A DNA stretch of 64,000 nt from JAEULH01 sp963746275 (GTDB lineage Bacteria; Pseudomonadota; Alphaproteobacteria; Rhodospirillales; Defluviicoccaceae). This document shows positions 26,708-36,387 of this stretch, piece after piece. The translations under genes and the position numbers were made by a program. The stretch is from positions 1 to 64,000 of the forward strand of contig CAVVAX010000003.1 in the NCBI GenBank assembly GCA_963746275.1, written 5' to 3'. The notes under the pieces were generated by a model. The model did no database searches, was not told the DNA's origin, and was given only the letters and a program-made list of their open reading frames with translations. Position 1 is the stretch's first letter. Every line of letters starts with the position of its first letter.

Positions 26708-27829
26708 ATGGCGGAACGGGTCGAGTGCGTCGTCATCGGCGCCGGGGTCATCGGCCTTGCCGTTGCCCGCCATCTCGCCCGAGCGGGGCGCGAGGTCGTG
26801 ATCGTCGAGGCGGCTTCGGCGTTCGGCACCGAGACGAGCGCGCGCAACTCCGAAGTCGTCCACGCCGGCCTCTACTATGCGCCGGGGAGCCTGAAGGCGG
26901 CGCTGTGCCGGAGCGGACGGGACGAGCTCTATGCCTACCTCGCTGAGCGCGGCATCGAGCACCGGCGCTGCGGCAAGCTGATCGTCGCGGCCAAGGAGGA
27001 CGAGGTCCCGGCGTTGCGGGCGCTTGCGGCCAGGGCGCGGGCGAACGGCGTCGAGGACGTCCGCATGCTCGACGGCCCTGCCGCGCGGCGCATGGAGCCG
27101 GAGCTCCGCTGCGCCGCCGCGCTGCTCTCGCCGTCCACCGGGATCCTCGACAGCCACGGCTACATGCTGTCGCTGCTGGCCGAGGCCGAGGCCGCCGGCG
27201 CCGTCCTGGGGCTGAACAGCCCGGTCGCCGGTGGTGCAGTGGCCGAAGACGGGATCCGCCTCAAGGTCGGCGGCGCGGCGCCCATGACGCTCGCGGCACG
27301 AATGGTGGTGAACGCCGCCGGGCTTCGCGCCCATGCCGTCGCAGCGGCGCTGGCGGGCTTTCCCAAAGGCCACATTCCGCAGCTGTGGTACGCCAAGGGC
27401 AACTACTTCGCGCTGCACCAGCGGCCGCCGTTCACCATGCTGGTCTACCCGCTTCCCGATCAGGCCGGGCTCGGTGTGCACTACACCCGCGACCTCTCTG
27501 GCGCCGGCCGTTTCGGCCCCGACGTCGAGTGGATCGAGCGGATCGACTACGCGGTGGATCCGGCCCGGTGCGAGCGCTTCTACGCCGCGGTCCGCCGCTA
27601 CTGGCCAGGCTTGCGCGACGGCGCGCTCGCCCCCGATTACGCCGGGATCCGGCCGAAGCTCGCGCCCGTGGGTGCTCAGGCCGCGGACTTCCTGATCCAG
27701 GGCCCCGAGGCGCATGGCGTGCCGGGCCTGGTCAATCTCTTCGGCATCGAAAGCCCCGGCCTCACCGCCTCGCTCGCCGTTGCCGAGGCTGTCGGCGAGC
27801 GGCTGGGCGTTCCCGGCCCGGCCGACTGA
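26708..27829 (+). CDS. FAD-dependent oxidoreductase, L-2-hydroxyglutarate oxidase-like
   Basis: 373 residues from ATG 26708. N-terminal FAD site VIGAGVIGLAVARHLA and the DAO-type signature with SARNSEVVHAGLYY, which is typical of the LhgO/L2HGDH group, plus LWYAKGNYF and IRPKLAPVG near the end. It would oxidise L-2-hydroxyglutarate or a similar 2-hydroxyacid. I start at the ATG preceded by a purine-rich site rather than the 20-codon longer ORF. Confidence 0.85.
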   Translation: MAERVECVVIGAGVIGLAVARHLARAGREVVIVEAASAFGTETSARNSEVVHAGLYYAPGSLKAALCRSGRDELYAYLAERGIEHRRCGKLIVAAKEDEVPALRALAARARANGVEDVRMLDGPAARRMEPELRCAAALLSPSTGILDSHGYMLSLLAEAEAAGAVLGLNSPVAGGAVAEDGIRLKVGGAAPMTLAARMVVNAAGLRAHAVAAALAGFPKGHIPQLWYAKGNYFALHQRPPFTMLVYPLPDQAGLGVHYTRDLSGAGRFGPDVEWIERIDYAVDPARCERFYAAVRRYWPGLRDGALAPDYAGIRPKLAPVGAQAADFLIQGPEAHGVPGLVNLFGIESPGLTASLAVAEAVGERLGVPGPAD

Positions 27830-28112
27830 AGGCGTTCGCTAACGCAGGCGCGCCGCCCGGGCTGAGCGTCCCCTCGGCGGGAGCGGCGGCCCGCATAAGG
27901 GGTATGTCTGGCATGCGCGGTCCGCTGTTGTCGCCAATTGGGCGCAAGACTAGGCTGGATTGCGTCATAAGCAAGGCGCGCGAACGCGATAGCGGCGCAG
28001 GGACGCGGCAGAGTTGCCGTGGGAGGCTCCGTCTCTGGAGGCGCAGGCACGTTGGGTCGAGCCATGGGGGTTCGCCGGGTGCGGTGAGCCATCTTGGGGC
28101 ATGGAGACCGAC

Positions 28113-29528
28113 ATGGGTACCTACACTGGAACACCGGTTGGCGACACGATCACGCAAAGAACGCTATCTTCAGGCGTGCGCGCGCAGCCCGCCGGCACAA
28201 GACCATCGCCCGCGACGGACGTGATCGATGGCGGCGACGGCAACGACGACATCAATGGTGGCGGCGGTGCCGACACCATCACGGGCGGCACCGGTCAAGA
28301 CGAAATCATGATCGAGGGTGCCGGCAGCACCGTGTACGGCGGCGAAGGTGCCGACCGGCTTTACGTAACCTACAAGACGACAGGTGAGCCCAAGGGCGCC
28401 GTCACGCGGTTGTATTGCGGCGACGGCAACGACATAGTCGGTGGCGGAATGGCGTCGCCGGACTTCGATTTTCCGGACGTGACCCTGTACGCGTACGGCG
28501 AGGGCGGGAACGATATCCTCGAGGTCCCTACAGGGTATGTGGATGTCACCTATAGCGTCGGCGAAAATGTTCTCGTAGGTGGCCCTGGAGACGACGCCTA
28601 CCGTATCCATGACGCCCGGGACACGATCGTCGAGCAGCCGGGCGAGGGCTACGACAGCGTGAATGCCTTCGCCAGTTACGGTCTGCCCGCGAACGTCGAG
28701 AAGCTGGCGCTCTTCGCCAGTTGGGACGACATCGCCTGGACCGGCATCGGCAACGACCGGGCCAACGTGATCGTCGGCGGCGAGGTCCGCAACACCATAG
28801 AGGGCCGCGGCGGGAACGATGTCTTGTACGGGGATGGGTCCTCGCACCACCAGGAGCTTGGCGAGACCGACGCGGACACCATCCGCGGCGGCGCCGGTAA
28901 CGACCTGATCTACGGCGGTACCGGCCGGGAGGTGGACGACTGGGACGCCGCGGATGAGCTCTATGGCGACGACGGCAACGACCGGATCTTCGCCCAGTTC
29001 GGCGACGACGAGGTCTACGGCGGGACCGGCGCCGACGAGCTTGCGGGCCAGGCGGGAAACGACCTCCTCGTCGGCGGGGACGGCAACGACCGGCTGGGCG
29101 GCGGGACCGGCAACGACCGGCTGTATGGCGGGGGCGGCGGTGACGTGCTCTCCGGCCGCAGCGGCGCCGACCTGCTCTACGGCGAGGGCGGCAACGACCG
29201 CTTCGTCTACGAGACGACGGCGGACTCGACCGCCGGCGCGGCCGGACGCGACACGATCATCGGCTTCGGCAACGTCGGCCCGGCAACGGGGGACGTCATC
29301 GAAATTGCCGCGATCGATGCGGATGCGGCCAGCGCCGGCAACCAGGCCTTCGCCTTCATCGGAGCGCAGGCGCCGACGAAAGCGGGCGAACTCGGCGTCT
29401 CCGCCAGCGGCGACGACACCCTGATCCGCGGCGAGGTCGACGGCAAGGCCGGCGCCGATTTCGCGATTCTGGTGTCGTCCATCACCGCCGAGCCCGGCGA
29501 CTGGGCGGCGCAAGACTTCATTCTGTAG
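28113..29528 (+). CDS. RTX (hemolysin-type calcium-binding repeat) secreted protein
   Basis: About 471 residues, acidic, glycine- and aspartate-rich, with no Sec signal, as expected for type I secretion. Nonapeptide repeats of the GGxGxDxLx type occur in three blocks: near the N-terminus (DGGDGNDDINGGGGADTI), in the middle (YGEGGNDIL, GGPGDDAYRI), and densely from about residue 250 (GRGGNDVLYG, GGAGNDLIYG, AGQAGNDLLVGGDGNDRLGG, GEGGNDRFVY). A serralysin-type C-terminal domain (RDTIIGFG, then DTLIRGEVDG) completes it. No enzymatic domain is seen. Start at ATG 28113 (MGTYTGTP, with GGAG 7 bp upstream); 28101 is an alternative. No ABC exporter genes are in the window. Confidence 0.85.
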   Translation: MGTYTGTPVGDTITQRTLSSGVRAQPAGTRPSPATDVIDGGDGNDDINGGGGADTITGGTGQDEIMIEGAGSTVYGGEGADRLYVTYKTTGEPKGAVTRLYCGDGNDIVGGGMASPDFDFPDVTLYAYGEGGNDILEVPTGYVDVTYSVGENVLVGGPGDDAYRIHDARDTIVEQPGEGYDSVNAFASYGLPANVEKLALFASWDDIAWTGIGNDRANVIVGGEVRNTIEGRGGNDVLYGDGSSHHQELGETDADTIRGGAGNDLIYGGTGREVDDWDAADELYGDDGNDRIFAQFGDDEVYGGTGADELAGQAGNDLLVGGDGNDRLGGGTGNDRLYGGGGGDVLSGRSGADLLYGEGGNDRFVYETTADSTAGAAGRDTIIGFGNVGPATGDVIEIAAIDADAASAGNQAFAFIGAQAPTKAGELGVSASGDDTLIRGEVDGKAGADFAILVSSITAEPGDWAAQDFIL

Positions 29529-29542
29529 GCGGTGGCCACAAC

Positions 29543-29583
29543 GGGGACCCCCGCAGAGCGCGCGGGGGCCCCCTTCTCTTCTT
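29543..29583 (+). terminator. Intrinsic terminator after the RTX gene
   Basis: A 12-bp stem GGGGACCCCCGC / GCGGGGGCCCCC (one mismatch) with a short loop, followed by TTCTCTTCTT. It begins 15 bp after the RTX stop codon and separates it from the convergent ctrA gene. Confidence 0.8.
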
Positions 29584-29628
29584 GACCGCACGCCGCTGCT
29601 GGCTTCGGTAGGGGCCGGTCGGCGCTCA

Positions 29629-30342
29629 TCAGGCCGCGACCGCGGCTTCGACCTCGTGACGGCGCCCCTCGGGCTCGCGCAGGACGTAGCCGCGGCCCCA
29701 CACGGTCTCAATGTAGTGCTCGCCGTCGGTCGCCTGCGCCAGCTTCTTGCGCAGCTTGCAGATGAAGACGTCGACGATCTTGAGCTCGGGCTCGTCCATG
29801 CCGCCGTAGAGGTGGTTGAGGAACATCTCCTTGGTCAGCGTCGTGCCCTTGCGCAGGCTGAGCAGCTCGAGGATGCCGTATTCCTTGCCGGTGAGGTGCA
29901 GCGGCCGGCCGTCGACCTCGGCGGTGCGGGCGGCAAGGTTCACCGCCAGCTTGCCGGTGCGGATGGTCGGCTGGGCGTGGCCCTTGGAGCGGCGGACGAT
30001 GGCATGGATGCGGGCGATGAGCTCGCGCTTGTCGAACGGCTTGGTCAGGTAGTCGTCGGCGCCGCCGCCAAGGCCGCGGACCTTGTTCTCCGGCTGGCCG
30101 AGGCCGGAGAGGATCAGAACCGGGGTCGTCACCCGCGCCTGGCGCAGCCGGCGGAGCAGCTCCATGCCGTCCATGTCGGGCAGCATCAGGTCGAGGAGGA
30201 TGATGTCGTAGTCGTAGAGCTTGGCGATCTCGAGCCCGTCCTCGCCGAGGTCGGTCGTGTCCACCACCATCCCCTCAGACTTGAGCATCGTCTCGACGCC
30301 GCGCCGTGCCGACGGATCGTCCTCGATCAGCAGAACTCGCAT
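29629..30342 (-). CDS. ctrA: Cell-cycle response regulator CtrA
   Basis: OmpR-type master regulator of alphaproteobacterial cell cycle and motility genes. 237 residues; receiver with D8/D9, phospho-acceptor D51 in LLDLMLPDMDGMELL and K101 in TKPFDK. The winged helix has the almost invariant CtrA recognition region (HLTGKEYGILELLSLRKGT, then LYGGMDEPELKIVDVFICKL). The C-terminus ends in alanines, as CtrA proteins often do for ClpXP turnover. It is divergent from fliI across a 90-bp gap, consistent with control of flagellar genes. Confidence 0.96.
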   Translation of the reverse strand: MRVLLIEDDPSARRGVETMLKSEGMVVDTTDLGEDGLEIAKLYDYDIILLDLMLPDMDGMELLRRLRQARVTTPVLILSGLGQPENKVRGLGGGADDYLTKPFDKRELIARIHAIVRRSKGHAQPTIRTGKLAVNLAARTAEVDGRPLHLTGKEYGILELLSLRKGTTLTKEMFLNHLYGGMDEPELKIVDVFICKLRKKLAQATDGEHYIETVWGRGYVLREPEGRRHEVEAAVAA

Positions 30343-30432
30343 TGGCCGAACCCCCTGTTGAAACCTTAAGCAGCAACGTCCGATTAACTACTCCAGAAGG
30401 TAGCACGAGGGTCAAAGCTGAACAACTAAAAA

Positions 30433-31890
30433 ATGTACGCAAATGAGGGTACACGCTTTGCGGGAAGATCCTGCCGGGGCCGGGATTTACCCTTCATTAA
30501 GCTGCCCCCGGCAGACTTGCGGCGTCTACTGGACCCCCCGCGCGGAGCTCGCTCCCACGTGTTTGCCGCCACCAGTGCCGCCGTCCACGCGATCGAGCGG
30601 CTGCCGGAGTACACCGTCTACGGCCGGATCAGCGCCATCGTCGGCCTGCTGATCGAGGTCGAGGGTCTTGCCGGCTGCCTCGCCATCGCCGATCGCTGCC
30701 GGATCGAGCGCCGCGGCGGCAGCGCGGTCGACGCCGAGGTCGTGGGCTTCCGCGCCGGCCGGGCCATGCTGATGCCACTCGCCGGCGTCGAGGGCTTGGG
30801 CCCCGGCTGCCGGGTCGAGGTCGGCGGCGGGCAGCCGGTCATTCATCCCAGCGCCGCCTGGTGCGGCCGCGTTCTGAACGCCTTCGCCGAGCCGATCGAC
30901 GGCCGCGGACTCCTGCCGCCGGGGCAGCGGGCCTATCCACTCCGCCGCTCACCGCCGCCGGCGCATCGTCGCGCCCGGGTCGGCGGCAAGCTCGACGTCG
31001 GCGTGCGCGCGATCAACGCCTTCCTCACCTGCTGCCGCGGCCAGCGCCTGGGGATCTTCGCCGCCTCCGGCGTCGGCAAGTCGATGCTGCTGTCGATGAT
31101 GGCGCGCCACACCGAGGCCGACGTCGTCGTCATCGGGCTGATCGGCGAGCGCGGCCGCGAGGCCCGGGAGTTCATCGAGGACACGCTCGGCGAGGAGGGC
31201 TTGCGCCGTTCCGTCGTCGTCGTTGCCACCTCCGACGAACCGCCGCCGGTCCGCCGTCAGGCGGCGCTGACGATGATGGCGGTGGCCGAGGCCTTCCGCG
31301 ACGAGGGCCGCGACGTGCTGTGCCTGATGGACAGCGTCACCCGCTTCGCCATGGCGCAACGGGAGATCGGGCTCGCCGCCGCCGAGCCGCCGGCGACCAA
31401 GGGCTACACGCCATCCGTCTTCAGCGAGCTGCCGAGGCTCCTCGAGCGCGCCGGGCCGGGCGGGCCGGGGCAGGGATCGATCACCGGCCTGTTCACCGTG
31501 CTCGTCGAAGGCGACGATCACGACGAGCCGGTCGCCGACGCCGTCCGTGGCATCCTCGACGGCCATATTGTGCTGGAGCGCTCAATTGCCGAGGCCGGCC
31601 GCTACCCCGCCATCAACATCCTGCGCAGCGTCTCCCGCGCTCTGCCGCGCTGCAACTCGGCAGAGGAGAACGCCATCATCGAGGCGGCGAGGCGGAAGCT
31701 CGCCGCCTACGACGGGATGGCCGAGCTGATCCGGCTCGGCGCCTATCATCCGGGCAGCGACGCCGAGCTCGACGCGGCGATCCGGCTGCAGCCGAAGCTG
31801 TCCGCATTCCTCGCCCAGGCGCCCAAGGAGCAAGCCCCACTCGCCCGCGTCTACACCGACCTCGCCGCCATCCTCGCCGAGGGTCGATAG
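30433..31890 (+). CDS. fliI: Flagellar protein export ATPase FliI
   Basis: 485-residue F1-beta-like ATPase of the flagellar type III export apparatus. Walker A is FAASGVGKSMLL near 212-221, GLIGERGREAREFIED follows, Walker B is VLCLMDSVTRFAMAQREIGLA, and SITGLFTVLVEGDDHDEPVAD is the family signature. Divergent from ctrA. The chaperone gene fliJ, usually next, is absent: an IS1595-type transposase remnant begins about 30 bp downstream. Confidence 0.95.
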   Translation: MYANEGTRFAGRSCRGRDLPFIKLPPADLRRLLDPPRGARSHVFAATSAAVHAIERLPEYTVYGRISAIVGLLIEVEGLAGCLAIADRCRIERRGGSAVDAEVVGFRAGRAMLMPLAGVEGLGPGCRVEVGGGQPVIHPSAAWCGRVLNAFAEPIDGRGLLPPGQRAYPLRRSPPPAHRRARVGGKLDVGVRAINAFLTCCRGQRLGIFAASGVGKSMLLSMMARHTEADVVVIGLIGERGREAREFIEDTLGEEGLRRSVVVVATSDEPPPVRRQAALTMMAVAEAFRDEGRDVLCLMDSVTRFAMAQREIGLAAAEPPATKGYTPSVFSELPRLLERAGPGGPGQGSITGLFTVLVEGDDHDEPVADAVRGILDGHIVLERSIAEAGRYPAINILRSVSRALPRCNSAEENAIIEAARRKLAAYDGMAELIRLGAYHPGSDAELDAAIRLQPKLSAFLAQAPKEQAPLARVYTDLAAILAEGR

Positions 31891-31919
31891 GCACGAGGTC
31901 CAGAACAACGGCACGGCTT

Positions 31920-32554
31920 CGAGACTTATTGCCCTGCGCGAGCGTTGGCGCGCCGAACAGAAAGGCCGTCATCGAATCCGTTGTGGAGCCGCCGTCCTGA
32001 ACCCGCAGTTCGTTGCCCGCGGGGCTTGTCCCCGGGGACGGCGGCGATGATTGGCGTCTTGCCGGGCGTGCCGCGGCCGCTTTGCCACCGGAGCGTTCGC
32101 CACCGAGATAGGCGTCGTCCATCTCGACCCGACCGGTCAGGCGTTTGCCGGCATCCCGCTCCATCATCACCTGCATCAGCTTGTGTTTGAGCTTCCAGGC
32201 GGTGTTCTGGGTCACACCGAGGCGACGGCCGAGTTCGAGGCTGGAGATCCCGCCCTTGCTCTGCGTCAGGTGGTACATGGTGCGAAACCAGGTGCGCAGC
32301 GGCACCTTGGTCGAGGCGAAGATCGTGCCGGCGATCAGCGAGGTCTGCCGGCGGCAGGACGTGCACTGGTAGAGGGCACGGGTCTTGATGACGCAGTGAT
32401 TATGCCCGCCGCAGCCGGGGCAGACAAAGCCACGCGGCCAACGCCAGCCGAGCACAGCCTCCCGACACCGATCCTCGCTCCCGTAAAGCTCATCGAACCG
32501 CGCTTCGCTGAGCCCTTTCTGAAACTGAACACGATTGCGCGCCACTAAAGACAT
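31920..32554 (-). pseudogene. IS1595-type (ISXO2-like) transposase, frameshifted and 3'-truncated
   Basis: From ATG 32554 (MSLVARNRVQFQKGLSE): zinc-ribbon region CPGCGGHNHC and CTSCRRQTS, then AGTIFASTKVPLRTWF, LGRRLGVTQNTAWKLKHK and the DDE start VEMDDAYLGGERSGGK. The frame then shifts near 32090 (to RGRGTPGKTPIIAAV) and ends near 31926, before the later catalytic residues. It lies between fliI and a dispersed repeat copy. Confidence 0.8.
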
Positions 32555-32596
32555 GGATCGGCGCAACAGGTGCGGCGATGACGGCGAACAACCGAT

Positions 32597-32681
32597 CGTC
32601 ATCGCGAGCCGCGCAGCGGCACGGCGATCCAGGGCAAAATCTTTTAGATTGCCGCGTCGGCTTCGCCTCCTCGCAATGACG
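32597..32681. repeat. 85-bp dispersed palindromic repeat, copy 3 of 4
   Basis: Begins CGTCATCGCGAGCCGCGCAG and ends CGCCTCCTCGCAATGACG. Lies between the IS1595-type remnant and the 3' end of the PhoX-type gene. Confidence 0.85.
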
Positions 32682-32723
32682 ATCTCCTCTCTTGCTTGCA
32701 CCTGATCACGCGACGCTCGTCCC

Positions 32724-34717
32724 TCAGGCGCCGATCTTGCCGCCGTCGAGGCGGGTGATGACCAGCGTTGCCGAGCGCGGTACCTGCTCGCCGCCGTCCG
32801 GCCAGTGGCTGCGCAAGGTGCCGGCGGCGAAGTCCTCCGGGGAGGTCGAGGACCCGGGGTGCTGGACGTTGACGAACATGCTCGTCTGGTCCGGCGTCGT
32901 GATCACGCCGGTGATCTCTTGGCCGACGGGCCCGGTGAGGAAGCGGCGGATCTCGCCGGTGCGCGGATCGGCTGCCAGCATCTGGTTGTTGCCGAAAACG
33001 GCGTAGGGAGGCTTGTTCTGCACCTCCTCGCCAATGTCGGTCTCGATCCACAGCCGGCCGTCGGCATCGCACCAGAGCCCATCGGGGCAGGCGAAGATGT
33101 TGTCGTCGCCCAAAGCCTTCCCGGCGACGGTGCGGCTTGTTTCCTTCGCGCCGGCGAGGACGAAGAGCTCCCAGGTGAAGGAGGTCGCGGCATGGTCGCC
33201 GCCCGCTTCGCGCCAACGGACGATCTGGCCGAAGGTGTTCAGCGCCCGCGGGTTTGCCGCGTCGACCTCTGCCTCCGTCCTGCGGATGTTGTTGGTGAGC
33301 GTGAAGTAGACCTCGCCGGTATGAGGGTCGATGGCGCCCCACTCCGGCCGATCCATCTTGGTCGCCCCCGCCTTGTCGGCAGCGAGCCGGGTGTTGACCA
33401 GGATGTCGGCGAGGTCGGCGAAGCCGTTCTCCGGCGTCAGCCCGTTCTCGCCCGGGCGCAGCGCCAGCCAGGCGCCGCTGCCGTCCCTGTCGAACCTGGC
33501 GACGTAGAGCGTGCCCGCATCCAGCAGGGCGCCGCTCGCCGTCTTCGGATCGTAGGGCTCGGCGGAGACGAACTTGTAGATGTACTCGAACCTCGCGTCG
33601 TCGCCGGAGTAGCAGACGACCGGCTTGCCGGCCACGGCGGGGGCGAAGATCACGCCCTCGTGGGCGAAGCGGCCGAGGTGCGTTCGCTTGACCGGCGTGG
33701 ACTCGGGTCGAACGGGTCGATCTCGACCATCCAGCCGAAGGCGTTCGGCTCGTTGCGGTAGTCGGAGGCGGCCTCGCCGGCCTTGGTCGAGGCGTCGAAG
33801 CGGAGGTACTCGTCGGCGCCGCCTTCGGCAAGCTCCCAGGCGTAGCGCGAGCGCTCGGTCCTGACGCCGTAGCGGGCATGCTCGCGCGGCAGGTTCGGCT
33901 TCTCCCCGGCCACATCGCCATTGCGGAAGTAGGTCGCCCAGTTCTCCTCGGCGGCCATGTAGGTGTTCCAGGGCGTCGGGCCATGGGAACAGTTGTTCAG
34001 CGTGCCACGCACCCGCGTCCCGTCCGGGCTGTACTTGGTGCGAAGCTGCGCCGCACCCCGCGCCGGCCCGGCGATCTCCATCGGCGTCAGCCCGGTGATG
34101 CGGCGGTTGCGCGGATCGTCGACCACCGTCCACTCCGCGTCGCCGCGGCGGCGGATGCGCACGACGGTGACGCCGTGGGCGTTGAGTTCCTTCAGCACCT
34201 CGTCGGCGTTGCGCACGCCGTTCTCGACGATGACGTCCTCGTCGGAAACGGGCTTGCCGGCGTAGGCGGCATGGAGGAACCGTGGCTCGACGTACTCGTG
34301 GTTCAGGACCAGGAGGCCGTCGGTCGAGCTGCCGTCGATGGGAAAGAAATGCATCCCGTCGTGGTGGCTGCCGACCTGGCGGGCCTGCTCGGCGCCGGTC
34401 GCGGCCCGCGAGAACTGGCCCGTTCCGTCAAGCGGCGCGCCCCACGGCACCAGCACCTGGACGCGGTAACCCTCGGGCACGACCACGGCGTCGGCTTCGC
34501 TGGTGGGCACCGCCTTGAAGCCGAGGAGGCTTTTCTCGCCCGCCGCGGTCTCGGCCCACGCCGGCCGCACGCTGAGCGTCGGGGCTAAGGCCACCGTTAC
34601 CGCCGCCGCCAGCCCTCCAGCGAGCACGCCCCGTCGCGACGCCCGCGCCGCCAGCACCTCCGACAGCGTCGGGTTGCCGGACGGATTGTTGATCCCCTCG
34701 TCGCCGCGATCAGACAT
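32724..34717 (-). CDS. PhoX-family phosphatase (DUF839), Tat-exported; one frameshift
   Basis: Starts at ATG 34717 (MSDRGDEGINNPSG). A Tat signal ASRRGVLAGGLAAAVTVALA precedes LLGFKAVPTSEAD and FFPIDGSSTDGLLVLNHEYV, GTLNNCSHGPTPWNTYMAAE and YGVRTERSRYAWEL, all hallmarks of PhoX-type phosphatases. Near 33705, in EIDPFDP, one base appears lost. The protein continues in the next frame as STPVKRTHLGRFAHEG, WGAIDPHTGEVYFTLTNN and VQHPGSST and stops at 32724. Joined length is about 664 residues, normal for the family. Periplasmic release of phosphate is the likely role. Confidence 0.85.
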
Positions 34718-34848
34718 TCCCGCTCCTCTGCTGGCCCGTTGCACCGGCGGGCGGCTCACCCGCTCGCCTGATGTGGGCCCGAGCTTAGCGGGCGAATGTT
34801 ACAGTTGCTCGCATCCCGGCCGCGGATTGGCGCCGCCGGCGAGCCGGC

Positions 34849-35447
34849 TCAGGCAAGTCCGCTGAGGAAGGCGATGCCGACGACCGCGATCAGGCCGCCC
34901 AGCGCCCGCACCGCAACCCGGCCCGCCTGCCAGCGCGAGGCCGTGCCGACGGCGATGCCGACCAGGTGCAGAAGGCTCGTGCCGATGACGAAGCCGAGGG
35001 AGTAGGCGACGGCGTCGGCCGCGGCGGGAAGCTCGGTGCCGTGGGCATGGCCGTGGAAGATGGCGAAGAAGGCTACGACCAGGCCGGCCGCCCACAGCGG
35101 GATGCGCCGGCCGGCTGCGACCATGACGCCCAGGACCAGCGCGGAGGCGGCGATGGCGACCTCGACGCCCGGCAGCGGCAACGCCGGCGAAGCCGAGCGC
35201 GCCGCCCGACGACCATGACCAGCGGAAACAGCAGCGGCAGGAGGAAGAGGGCGGGCGCGCCGAGGAAGGCGCCGAGCAGGCCTACCGCGACCATGGCGGC
35301 GACGTGGTCCGGGCCGGCCAGAGGATGGGCGAAGCCGCTGGCGAAGCCGCCGATCATGCCGGCCGCTCTCATGCGCGAAGGCCGGCCCCGCGGCGAGCGC
35401 CGCCGCGCCAGCGCCAGGACGAAGGATGGTTTGCCGATCATGCGCAT
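34849..35447 (-). pseudogene. hupE: HupE/UreJ-family membrane protein, several frameshifts
   Basis: Pieces in different frames together reconstruct a HupE/UreJ nickel/cobalt-type transporter: MRMIGKPSFVLALA, ALAAGPAFAHESG, MIGGFASGFAHPLAGPDHV (HP...GPDH motif), FLLPLLFPLVMVVG, then GVEVAIAASALVLGVMVAA and AFFAIFHGHAHGTELP to FLSGLA. About four indels are needed (near 35425, 35375, 35215 and 35192). That many in 600 bp suggests real decay, though local sequence errors cannot be excluded. No hydrogenase or urease genes are nearby. Confidence 0.7.
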
Positions 35448-35600
35448 GTCCTCGCTCTCCCGTTCTAGGGGCCCCATTGACCCTGCCGTGCCGCAGGCCT
35501 GCGAAAGGCTTGCGAAGCCGACGTCCGCGCGACGTGTAGCAGAGGCGGCAGATGCCGGCAAGGCAGCGGCCCCGCGCCATCTCCCGCGCCAACGTCGGGC

Positions 35601-36278
35601 TCAGCGCTTGCGTCGTTCAAGGATGTCGAGGATGAGATGGAGGAGCTCGTCCGGCCGGTTGGTCAGGCCGAAGGCGAAAGGCGGCAGGCCGCGCTCAGGC
35701 GCGAACTCGCCCACATAGAAGATGACCGGCAGGGCGGGGTGCGAGTCCTTTAGCTTCGAGAGCATGGTCAGACCGGCGGTCGCGTCGTCGCCGCGCTTCA
35801 GGTCGCTCAGCACGATGTCGTAGGCCTTCTTCTCGTCGATCAGCGCCAGCGCTTCCTCCGTGCTCTTCGCCGTCTCGACGTCGGTGCGGAGCTGGTGGAG
35901 CATCTTGATCTCGTTGAAATTGTTCTCCGGGCCGTCGTCGACCCAGAGAATCTTCGCCCGCTGCAGCCGGCCGAGATTCCGCGCCGCCCGCTCCATCACC
36001 AGGCTCGCCGCCTCTTCGCTGACCTGGACCTGCCAGTTCTTGTGCTTCTGCGCCAGGGCGACGGCGGCCTGGATCCCCTCGCGGACGAACGAGCACTCGA
36101 TGCCGCCGATCTTCAGCCCCGTGACCAGCGGCAGGAGCTGGTTGCGGATCGGGCGATAGAAGATTGCAACGACGATGATGGCGACGATCAGCCAGAAGAC
36201 GCTGGGGAGGATCTTGACGAGCTCGATGAGCACCGGCTCGGTGAGAAGGGTGCCGCCGCCTGTCGCTGCAGTGTCCAT
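35601..36278 (-). CDS. Membrane-anchored degenerate receiver-domain protein
   Basis: 225 residues from ATG 36278. One membrane helix (about 23-40, PSVFWLIVAIIVVAIF), a linker with possible coiled coil, then a CheY-like receiver from residue 109: LWVDDGPENN (D114/D115), a candidate phospho-Asp D159 in VLSDLKRGDD, but Y188 where Thr/Ser is expected and no Lys after beta-5 (GLTNRPDELL). It is therefore probably a pseudo-receiver or atypical sensor. It has no output domain. It is divergent by 177 bp from the SIR2/nSTAND operon, with a dyad between them, so I infer it belongs to the same system. Codons upstream of 36278 are not family-like. Confidence 0.72.
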   Translation of the reverse strand: MDTAATGGGTLLTEPVLIELVKILPSVFWLIVAIIVVAIFYRPIRNQLLPLVTGLKIGGIECSFVREGIQAAVALAQKHKNWQVQVSEEAASLVMERAARNLGRLQRAKILWVDDGPENNFNEIKMLHQLRTDVETAKSTEEALALIDEKKAYDIVLSDLKRGDDATAGLTMLSKLKDSHPALPVIFYVGEFAPERGLPPFAFGLTNRPDELLHLILDILERRKR

Positions 36279-36387
36279 CGCCTGATCCAGATCCGCGACG
36301 GCGCCACCTCGCCAGACGAGGGACAAGACCACGATACTCACGTCTGCGTGAGCGGGTGCGCCGTCCTTTTCACGAATGAGTATCAGT

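Noticed and set aside
28170..29711. A 513-codon open frame antisense to the RTX gene
   Set aside because: The repeating RTX codons create a long opposite-strand frame; no recognisable domain and no ribosome site.
30360..30400. CtrA box (TTAA-N7-TTAA) in the ctrA/fliI gap
   Set aside because: Two TTAA elements occur, but they are spaced 14 nt instead of 7, so I do not call a full site.
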